From positions 1 to 64,000 of the forward strand of contig JAHCJZ010000012.1 of assembly GCA_026126025.1 (NCBI GenBank): a DNA stretch of 64,000 bases, written 5' to 3'. Position 1 is the first letter of the stretch, and the number at the start of each line of letters is the position of its first letter. Shown here piece by piece: positions 35,709-42,471 of the stretch. Below the pieces are notes generated by a model. It was given only the letters and a program-made list of their open reading frames with translations. It was not told the DNA's origin and made no database searches. Source of the stretch: Bauldia sp. Lineage in GTDB: Bacteria; Pseudomonadota; Alphaproteobacteria; Rhizobiales; Kaistiaceae. The position numbers and the translations under genes were made by a program.

Positions 35709-36491
35709 CTAGCCCGCATGGGGCAGCACCAGCGGCAGGCCGGTGTCGGGGTCCGGCATCACCCGCAGCGACACCCCGAACAGCGCGCGCAGCCCGTCGA
35801 CCGTGACCACGACCTGCGGCGGGCCGTCGGCGACCACGCGCCCGTCCCGCAGCCCGATGATCCGACCGGCATGCTGCGCGGCCTGGGCGATGTCGTGGAG
35901 GACGGTGACGACGGTCAGCCCCTCCTCCCGGTTCAGCCGCGTCAGGAGGGTCAGCAGCTCGAGCTGGTGGGCGATGTCGAGGAAGGTCGTCGGCTCGTCG
36001 AGGAGGACGAGCGCCGGCTCCTGCGCGAGCGCCAGCGCGATCCACGCCCGCTGGCGCTCGCCGCCCGACAGCATCCCCATCGGGCGGTCGGCGAGGTCGG
36101 CAAGGCCGACGCGCGCGATCGCGGTCTCGATCGCCGCGCGGTCGTGCTCGGTGCTGCCGCCGAAGCGGCTGCGGTGCGGATAGCGGCCGCGGCGCACCAG
36201 CTCGCGGACCACGACGTCGCCCGGCGCGACCGGCCCCTGCGGCACGAAGGCGACGCGCCTGGCGAAGGCGCGCGGCGCGATCGTCGCGAGCGGCACGCCG
36301 TCGATGAGGACGCTGCCGGCGTTCGGCCGTAGCAGCCGGCCGAGGATGCGCAGCAGCGTCGATTTGCCCGAGCCGTTGGCGCCGATGATCGCGACGAACT
36401 CGCCCGCATTCACCGACAGCGACACGTCGGACAGCACACGCGCCTGGCGGTAGGCGTGGGTGAGCCCGGTCGCGGCGAGGAGCGCGCTCAT
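35709..36491 (-). CDS. Iron-siderophore ABC transporter ATPase (FepC/FhuC type)
   Basis: The 260-residue cytoplasmic ATPase of an iron-chelate importer has Walker A GANGSGKST, Q-loop FVPQGPVAPG, signature MLSGGERQR and Walker B LVLLDEPTTFLDIAHQ, which is the siderophore/haem/B12 importer form. It overlaps the permease stop by 4 bp (ATGA) and shares an operon with the permease and binding protein. The C-terminus is short and lacks a regulatory domain. Upstream control is probably through the TetR site at 38529 rather than a visible Fur box. Confidence 0.9.
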   Translation of the reverse strand: MSALLAATGLTHAYRQARVLSDVSLSVNAGEFVAIIGANGSGKSTLLRILGRLLRPNAGSVLIDGVPLATIAPRAFARRVAFVPQGPVAPGDVVVRELVRRGRYPHRSRFGGSTEHDRAAIETAIARVGLADLADRPMGMLSGGERQRAWIALALAQEPALVLLDEPTTFLDIAHQLELLTLLTRLNREEGLTVVTVLHDIAQAAQHAGRIIGLRDGRVVADGPPQVVVTVDGLRALFGVSLRVMPDPDTGLPLVLPHAG

Positions 36492-37534
36492 GTCCGCGTC
36501 CGCACCAGGATAAGCAGCGTCGGCGCGCCGACGATCGCGGTGAAGATGCCGACCGGGATCTCCGACGGCGCGATGACGACGCGCGCGATGGTGTCGGCGA
36601 CGACGAGGAGCAGCGCGCCGAGAAGCGCCGCCATCGGCAGCGCGACGCGCTCGTCGGAGCCGAGGATGAGCCGCGCGACATGCGGCGCGACGAGGCCGAC
36701 GAAGCCGATCAGGCCGGCGACGGAAACGGCGGCGGCGGTGAGGATGGCGGCGAGCGCGACGAGGAGAAGGCGCGTCCGTTCGACGCGAAGCCCGACGCTG
36801 GCGGCAATATCGTCGCCGAGCGCGAGGATGTTGAGGCGGTCGGCGATGACGATCGCGACGAGGCCGGCGACCACCGTGTAGGGCAGGATGGTCCAGAGCC
36901 CGGTCCATCCGACCTGGTAGAGGCCGCCGGCGAGGAACGACAGCACCGCCTGGGTGAAGAGGTCGGAGGTCGCGATCAGGGTCGTCGAGATCGCGGTGAA
37001 GAGCGCCGCGACGGCGACGCCCGCCAGCGCGAAGCGGATCGGCGAGATGCCGCCGCGCCAGGCGAGCGCGAAGACGATCGCCGCCGCCAGCAGCGCGCCG
37101 AGGAACGAGGCGACCGGCAGGAGCCCGGTCGGATAGCCGGGCGCGAGGAGGAGGAGCGCGATGGCGGCGACGCCGGCGCCGGACGAGAAGCCGAAGATGT
37201 GCGGGTCGCCGAGCGGGTTGCGGGTGACCGCCTGGAGGATCGAGCCGGCGATCGCGAGCCCCGCGCCACAGAGCGCCGCGACGACCACGCGCGGAAAGCG
37301 GATGTCCCACACCACCTGCCGCGCGAAGACGTTGCCAAGGTTGAAGAGGCCGTCGAACACCTCCGACAGCTTGAGCGACGCCGCGCCGTAGCGGATCGCG
37401 AACACCATCGCGACGAGGAGGAGGACCGCGGCGACGCCGAGGCCGAGAAAAGATTTGCCGCGCCGTCGTGACGGCGCGGCAGGGTCAATCGATGCCAAGT
37501 CTCTCGTCCCGCCCGCTTCTGCGGCGCCGGTCAC
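36488..37534 (-). CDS. Iron-siderophore ABC transporter permease (FecCD family)
   Basis: The 348-residue permease has about ten membrane helices and FecCD hallmarks RQVVWDIRFPRVVVAALCGA, TRNPLGDPHIFGFSSGAGVA and GLIGFVGLVAPHVAR, the last being the ATPase contact loop. One permease is present, so it likely works as a homodimer with the ATPase at 35709 and the binding protein at 37559. It is transcribed leftward, 24 bp after the binding-protein stop. Confidence 0.9.
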   Translation of the reverse strand: MTGAAEAGGTRDLASIDPAAPSRRRGKSFLGLGVAAVLLLVAMVFAIRYGAASLKLSEVFDGLFNLGNVFARQVVWDIRFPRVVVAALCGAGLAIAGSILQAVTRNPLGDPHIFGFSSGAGVAAIALLLLAPGYPTGLLPVASFLGALLAAAIVFALAWRGGISPIRFALAGVAVAALFTAISTTLIATSDLFTQAVLSFLAGGLYQVGWTGLWTILPYTVVAGLVAIVIADRLNILALGDDIAASVGLRVERTRLLLVALAAILTAAAVSVAGLIGFVGLVAPHVARLILGSDERVALPMAALLGALLLVVADTIARVVIAPSEIPVGIFTAIVGAPTLLILVRTRT

Positions 37535-37558
37535 GGCGCCGCAGAAGGGATCATACGG

Positions 37559-38467
37559 CTATGGCAGCTCGGGGTGGAGGAGCTTCGCGAGCTCCGGCAG
37601 GCCCGCCACCGCACGCGGGCCGGGATTCTGCAGGAAGGTCTCGAGGTCGATCTCGTGGACGCGGCTCTCCTGCACCGCGCGGAGCATCGGCAGCATCTGC
37701 GCCACCATCGCGCCGATCGACGGCCCGCCGGTATTGCCGGGGACGACGACGAGGATGACGTCGGGATCGGTCTCGACGATCGTCTCCGGCGATACGACGG
37801 CAAAGCCCGGGATCGGGCCGTTCTGCGGAATGTCGGCAGCGACATTGTCGCCGCCGGCGATGCGCACGAGGTCGCCGATGAAGCTGTCATTGAGCGCGAC
37901 CGACAGCGTGCCGTCGCGGCCGGCGACGAGGACGAGCGTCTTCGCCGGCGTCAGCGCCGCAACCGAGGCTTCGACCTCGGCGGCGACCGTCTCGGCGTCC
38001 ACGGCGGCGGCTTCGGCGGTCTCGGCGGTGCCGATCACCGAGCCGATGAGGCGGAGCGACGCCGGGATGTCGGCATAGCGGAGCGCGCCGACATAAAGGA
38101 CCGGCGCGCCGAGGCCGCCGAGCATCCCCGCGAGCTGCGCCTGGAGGGCGGCGTCGGCGATGATGAGGTCGGGGGCCTGCTGGACGATCAGCTCGACCGA
38201 CGGCGAATAGGCGTTGCCGATGTCGACCAGATCCTCGGCGCCTGGCACGCCGAGCGCGGTGGACGAGCGCGCGATCGCCGTGCCGCCGGCGGCGTAGAGG
38301 AGCTCGATCGCCGACGGGCTGGTCGTGACGATGCGCTCCGGCTGCGCCGGGATGGTGACCTCGCGGCCCATCACGTCGCGCGTCGTCACCGGGTAGTCCT
38401 GCGCGGCGGCGGGCAGGAGCGACGACGCCAGCAGCGCCGCGGCGAGGACCAGTTTCCGGGAAAGCAT
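37559..38467 (-). CDS. Iron-siderophore ABC transporter substrate-binding protein
   Basis: The 302-residue periplasmic protein has signal peptide MLSRKLVLAAALLASSLLPA with AAAQ cleavage, then the cluster A-2 binding fold (PF01497): VTTRDVMGREVTIPAQPERI, TTSPSAIELLYAAGG and later DPDVILVVVPGN. It captures an iron chelate or related corrinoid/haem ligand; which one cannot be told. It is the first gene of the leftward operon; the promoter region is shared with the divergent TetR gene and contains a perfect palindrome. Confidence 0.88.
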   Translation of the reverse strand: MLSRKLVLAAALLASSLLPAAAQDYPVTTRDVMGREVTIPAQPERIVTTSPSAIELLYAAGGTAIARSSTALGVPGAEDLVDIGNAYSPSVELIVQQAPDLIIADAALQAQLAGMLGGLGAPVLYVGALRYADIPASLRLIGSVIGTAETAEAAAVDAETVAAEVEASVAALTPAKTLVLVAGRDGTLSVALNDSFIGDLVRIAGGDNVAADIPQNGPIPGFAVVSPETIVETDPDVILVVVPGNTGGPSIGAMVAQMLPMLRAVQESRVHEIDLETFLQNPGPRAVAGLPELAKLLHPELP

Positions 38468-38528
38468 GGGGGTCTTCCTCCTTGGGGGGATGAATTTCGT
38501 GGCGCATCCTAGTCGGCGATGCCTCCGA

Positions 38529-38546
38529 TGCAAGTGTTCACTTGCA
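38529..38546. promoter_or_regulatory. Probable TetR operator
   Basis: TGCAAGTGTTCACTTGCA, two perfect 8-bp arms around TT, lies midway between the divergent binding-protein and TetR genes. Position and symmetry suit a TetR dimer controlling both directions. Confidence 0.65.
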
Positions 38547-38603
38547 CCTTGGACCCCTTCCAGTCTAAGGCCAGTGCGGTGGCAGCTCCGGGGCCGGAAC
38601 GAC

Positions 38604-39188
38604 GTGGAAAGCAGCGACGCAAGGATTCTCGAAGCGGCTGTGCGTGTATTCGCCGAGCATGGCTTTCGCGGCTCGACCACGCGCCGGATCGCCAAGGCGG
38701 CGCGGGTCAACGAGGTCACCCTCTTCCGCCGCTTCCCGTCGAAGGACGTGCTGATCCGCACCGCCCTCGAAGCGCAGGCGCAGCACACCATCGCGATGCT
38801 GCGCGACCATGCCCCGCCGCAGCGCCCGGCCGACATGCGGGCCGAGCTCGCCGCCTATCTCGCGATCATCTTCCCGGCGATGCTGGCGACGTCCGACGCG
38901 CACCGGACCGCGATCGGCGAATGGGGCCGCTCGCCCGAGCTCGACGCCAGCCTGATGACGGCGACCGAGTTCGTCCATGACGAGATGCGAGCCTATCTGG
39001 AGCGGGCGCAGGCCGCCGGCCTCCTCCGGCCGGACGTCAACCCGCTCGTCGCAACCCAGGCGCTCCTCGGCGGCCTCCTCGCCGACGTCCTGATGCGCGA
39101 CCGGCTGCCGGAGCGATTCCCGCTCGAACCTGCAGCCGCGATCGACGCCTATCTCGACCTCTTCCTGTCGGGCGCCATCCACCGTTGA
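38604..39188 (+). CDS. TetR-family transcriptional regulator
   Basis: The 194-residue repressor has an N-terminal TetR helix-turn-helix (ILEAAVRVFAEHGFRGSTTR then RIAKAARVNEVTLFRRFPSK, residues ~7-46) and an all-helical ligand domain. I chose GTG 38604 because similarity starts there; the frame is open to 38466 but would overlap the divergent gene. It is divergent from the iron-siderophore importer with a perfect dyad between, so it likely controls that operon and itself. The ligand is unknown. Confidence 0.83.
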   Translation: MESSDARILEAAVRVFAEHGFRGSTTRRIAKAARVNEVTLFRRFPSKDVLIRTALEAQAQHTIAMLRDHAPPQRPADMRAELAAYLAIIFPAMLATSDAHRTAIGEWGRSPELDASLMTATEFVHDEMRAYLERAQAAGLLRPDVNPLVATQALLGGLLADVLMRDRLPERFPLEPAAAIDAYLDLFLSGAIHR

Positions 39189-39251
39189 GCCATCGCCCCG
39201 ACGACCACCCCCTGCATTTGTGGGTGGACAGGGACCGACGCCACGCCGAGA

Positions 39252-39268
39252 CTCCCCAAACGGGGGAC
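39252..39268. promoter_or_regulatory. Class II box upstream of luxR2
   Basis: CTCCCCAAACGGGGGAC fits TGTCCCCC-N4-GGGGGACA over the central positions. It stands two bp left of a class I box. Confidence 0.6.
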
Positions 39269-39270
39269 AC

Positions 39271-39286
39271 CTACCCGCGCGGGCAG
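39271..39286. promoter_or_regulatory. Class I box upstream of luxR2
   Basis: CTACCCGCGCGGGCAG fits CTACC-N6-GGTAG with one arm mismatch and lies 114 bp before ATG 39400. With the class II box beside it, luxR2 is the only gene here with both. Confidence 0.55.
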
Positions 39287-39399
39287 GCACGAGGGACGGA
39301 GGGACGACCTGGCTTCGCCGCGCATGGCCGAAGGCTGGCGATGCATCAGGGTGGCCGGATCAGGGGCGACAGACCTCGACCGGCCGGGAGGAAACCACG

Positions 39400-40548
39400 A
39401 TGACCGCACGAGGCGATTCCATCGCCGCGTTTTCGCTCGAACTCAGTTCCTCGCTTCTGTCGGCGGACTGGAGCGGCTGGCTCGCGGCGATCGGCGACAT
39501 GCTGAGCGCCCACAAGGTGGCGGTGTTCGTGCCGCCGGGGCATCGCCTGCGCCCCTTCGCCACCGGGCGGATCGGCTTCTCCGACGCCGACGTGGCAAGC
39601 TACGAGGCCTATTACGGCACGATCGACGTCTTCGCCGCGCGGATGGCGACCAAGCCGGCCCACCACGCTTATGTGCTGGAGGATCTCGTCCCGCGCCACG
39701 CCCTCGACCGCACCGAGATCTACCAGGATTTCTGCCGCCCCTCCGGCATGACCCACGTCCTCGGCGTCCCGCTCGACATCGACGGCACCGACCGGTTCCT
39801 GTTCGAATGCATGCGGGACGAATCCCAGGTCGGCTTCTCGCCGCGGGATGTCGAGCTCTTCGGCCGCATCTCCGAGCACGTCCTTCGCTTCCTCCAGGCG
39901 TGGCGCGTGCTCGACGAGGCACGGACCGCGCGGCGGAGCTTCAACTGGCTGGCCGACCTCGTCGCCGTGCCCACCTTCCTCCTCACCCGCGACATGCGGG
40001 TCGTCTTCGCCAATGCGCGCGGCGAGGAGCATTTGCGCTCCGGCGAATACGTCCTCCGCCGGGCGACCGGCACGATCAGTGCCAGCGGGGGCACCGAGCC
40101 GCTGGCGGCGGCCGCTGCCCACATCGCGTCCGGCGGGGCGGCGACGCGGCTCGTCCGGCTGCGCTCGGCGCGCTCCGGCGAGCAGACGCTGGCGGTGCTG
40201 ACGCGCCTTCCCGAAAGCGAGGCCGAAAGCGCGGCGCCGGGCGGGTCGCTGCCGGCCATGGCGCTCATCCTGATCGACCGGCAGCCTGGCGCGCCGCCGG
40301 CGCCGGCGCATCTGGCGGCGGCGCTCGACCTGACGCCGCGCGAGGCCGAAACGGCGTCGCTCCTCATGGCCGGCCTCACCATCGACGACGTCGCCGCGCG
40401 TCTTCGCGTCTCGCGCGAAGCGGTCCGTCATCACGTCAAGGGCCTCTTCCTCAAGACCCAGACCCACAACCAGCGCGACCTCGTCCAAGCGATCCACGCC
40501 GCGCTCGGCCCCGTCGGCAGCCTCCTCGACCCGCCACTCGACGCCTGA
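39400..40548 (+). CDS. LuxR-family regulator with PAS-like domain (LuxR2)
   Basis: The 382-residue paralogue of LuxR1 shares the layout: an N-terminal ~170-residue sensor region (FSLELSSSLLSADWSGWLAA, THVLGVPLDIDGTDRFLFEC), a PAS-like stretch (VPTFLLTRDMRVVFANARGE) and a C-terminal GerE helix-turn-helix (LTPREAETASLLMAGLTIDD, VAARLRVSREAVRHHVKGLF). GGGAGG lies 9 bp upstream of ATG 39400. It precedes PQQ gene B3. Two different palindromes upstream, matching those of the PQQ subfamilies, suggest it is both regulated by and a regulator of this set. Confidence 0.83.
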   Translation: MTARGDSIAAFSLELSSSLLSADWSGWLAAIGDMLSAHKVAVFVPPGHRLRPFATGRIGFSDADVASYEAYYGTIDVFAARMATKPAHHAYVLEDLVPRHALDRTEIYQDFCRPSGMTHVLGVPLDIDGTDRFLFECMRDESQVGFSPRDVELFGRISEHVLRFLQAWRVLDEARTARRSFNWLADLVAVPTFLLTRDMRVVFANARGEEHLRSGEYVLRRATGTISASGGTEPLAAAAAHIASGGAATRLVRLRSARSGEQTLAVLTRLPESEAESAAPGGSLPAMALILIDRQPGAPPAPAHLAAALDLTPREAETASLLMAGLTIDDVAARLRVSREAVRHHVKGLFLKTQTHNQRDLVQAIHAALGPVGSLLDPPLDA

Positions 40549-40569
40549 GGCGGACTTCGTCGCCCTGCC

Positions 40570-40585
40570 CTACCCGCGCGGGGAG
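40570..40585. promoter_or_regulatory. Class I box of PQQ gene B3
   Basis: CTACCCGCGCGGGGAG lies 108 bp before the GTG start at 40693. Its spacer CGCGCG is identical to that of the luxR2 box; an outer CCCTG/CAGGG extends the dyad. Confidence 0.55.
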
Positions 40586-40692
40586 CAGGGCGCGGGCGCG
40601 ACGTTGCTAGGCTCGCGCCCGTTGGCGGCCGGAAGCGGCGCGCCGGCCGCAGCATCGCGGCCGATCAAGAAGAAGAGAACGGGGAGGAAGAC

Positions 40693-42420
40693 GTGACGAG
40701 GATGAGAAGTCTTGGGTTTCTTGGCCTGACCGCCGCTCTGCTGGCGACGACGGCCCTGCCTGCCGCGGCGGAATCCGCGGTCACGCCGGAGCGGCTGGTC
40801 AATCCGGAGCCGGAGAACTGGCTCAACGCCCACCGCACCTACGACCACTGGCGCTGGTCGCCGCTCACCATCATCAACGCCGACAATGTCGGCGACCTCA
40901 AGGTCGCCTACGCCGTCGCGCTTGCGCCCTCCCCACCCGATGTCGGCCCGGTCGAGACGGTACCGATGGTAGACGACGGCTTCCTCTACGTGACCACGCA
41001 GAGCAACATCCTCACCAAGTTCAACGTCCAGAGCGGAACCTCCGCCCTGCCGGTGTGGAGCTTCGACCCCGAGGTCCGGGTCCTTCCGTTCCAGATCCAG
41101 ATCACCGTCAACCGCGGCGTCGGCCTCGCCGGCGACGCGGCGATCCTCAACACGCCCGACGGCCGCGTGATCTCGGTCGACCGTGCGAGCGGCCAGGCGC
41201 TGTGGGAAGTCCAGCTCGGCGAGGATCCGTCCGAGGGCTTCACCACGCAGCCGCTCATCGTCAACGATCTCGCGCTGATCGGCCAGTCGCGCGGCGACTG
41301 GGGCACGCGCGGCTGGGTGTCGGCGGTCGACCTTGCCGACGGCTCCGAGCGGTGGCGGTTCTGGGCGATCCCGGGCCCCGGCGAAGCCGGCCACGAGACC
41401 TGGCTCAACGATGCGTGGCAGACCGGCGGCGGCTCGATCTGGACGCAGCCGAGCTACGATCCCGACAGCAACACCGTCTTCGTCGGCGTCGGCAATGCGG
41501 CGCCGGCCTTCGACCCCGAATACCGGCCCGGCGACAACCTCTACACCTCGTCGGTCGTGGCGCTCGACGCCGATACCGGCGCGGTGCAGTGGTACCATCA
41601 GTTCGTCGCCAATGAAGGCTTCGAGTGGGACGAGATCACGCCGTACTTCGTGGTGAACACGCAGATCAACGGCGAGTCGCGCCAGGTGCTGGCGCATCAC
41701 TCGACGCGCAACGGCCACTTCTACGTGCTCGACCGCTCGACCGGCGAGCATGTCTTCGGCGTCGCCAACGCGCCCAGCATCAACTGGACCGAAGGCTTCG
41801 ATCCGAAGACCGGCCTGCCGGTCGAATATGATCCGGATGCCCAGATCCAGACCTATGGCGGCATCAATGCGACGCGCGACGGCTCGTCGCTGCCGCTATG
41901 CCAGGCGGCGACGCAATGGGGCGGCCAGACCTACAGCCCTGAGCACAACCGCGTGTACACGCTCGTCAACGACAGCTGCTCGACCCGCGCCACCCAGGCG
42001 CCGAATTACGAGGAGCAGCCCTATGTCTATGGCAACGTCGTCGACGGCCAGCTGCTCGGCTACCGCCTCCAGAGCGGCCAGGGCGATCCGGTGCCGGACG
42101 AAATGCTGATGACGCGCGTCGGCCCGCGGCTGACGGCGGTCGACGTGTCGACCGGCGAGACGGTGGCGGCGGTTCCGGTAGCGGCCCCCACCGCCAATGG
42201 CGGCACCATGGGCACCGCGGCCGGCCTCATCTTCGCCGGCTTCAACGACGGCGCGTTCCGGGCCTACGATGCGGACACGCTGGCGACTCTGTGGGAGGTC
42301 AATGTCGGCACCCAGTTCCATGCCCCGCCGATCACCTTCGCCACGGGCGGCAACCAGTATGTCGCCATCGCCGGCGGCGCCTCGGGGGGCGACACCATCC
42401 TGTGGGTGTTCGGCCTCTGA
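40693..42420 (+). CDS. Secreted PQQ-dependent dehydrogenase-like protein, subfamily B (B3)
   Basis: The 575-residue secreted propeller enzyme has a signal peptide ending PAAAES (residue 27), then VTPERLVNPEPENWLNAHRT. Subfamily B features are TKFNVQSG, VNRGVGL (139-145), Asp202 in GDWGTRG, Asn268 (GVGNAAP), Glu311 and Asp313 in NEGFEWDE, and Arg in HHSTRNG. It is closest to B1 although 15 kb away and in opposite orientation. The start is GTG 40693 behind GGGAGGAAG. The pentapeptide gene P2 follows 51 bp after the stop, with a hairpin between, repeating the C1-P1 arrangement. Confidence 0.86.
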   Translation: MTRMRSLGFLGLTAALLATTALPAAAESAVTPERLVNPEPENWLNAHRTYDHWRWSPLTIINADNVGDLKVAYAVALAPSPPDVGPVETVPMVDDGFLYVTTQSNILTKFNVQSGTSALPVWSFDPEVRVLPFQIQITVNRGVGLAGDAAILNTPDGRVISVDRASGQALWEVQLGEDPSEGFTTQPLIVNDLALIGQSRGDWGTRGWVSAVDLADGSERWRFWAIPGPGEAGHETWLNDAWQTGGGSIWTQPSYDPDSNTVFVGVGNAAPAFDPEYRPGDNLYTSSVVALDADTGAVQWYHQFVANEGFEWDEITPYFVVNTQINGESRQVLAHHSTRNGHFYVLDRSTGEHVFGVANAPSINWTEGFDPKTGLPVEYDPDAQIQTYGGINATRDGSSLPLCQAATQWGGQTYSPEHNRVYTLVNDSCSTRATQAPNYEEQPYVYGNVVDGQLLGYRLQSGQGDPVPDEMLMTRVGPRLTAVDVSTGETVAAVPVAAPTANGGTMGTAAGLIFAGFNDGAFRAYDADTLATLWEVNVGTQFHAPPITFATGGNQYVAIAGGASGGDTILWVFGL

Positions 42421-42429
42421 GCATAGTCC

Positions 42430-42457
42430 GGGGGAGCGGCCGCGCCGCTCCCCCTTT
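42430..42457 (+). terminator. Hairpin between PQQ gene B3 and pentapeptide gene P2
   Basis: GGGGGAGCGGC and GCCGCTCCCCC form an 11-bp stem with a 3-nt loop, followed by TTT. It would reduce P2 transcription by read-through. Confidence 0.65.
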
Positions 42458-42471
42458 CCGCTGACTGCGCG

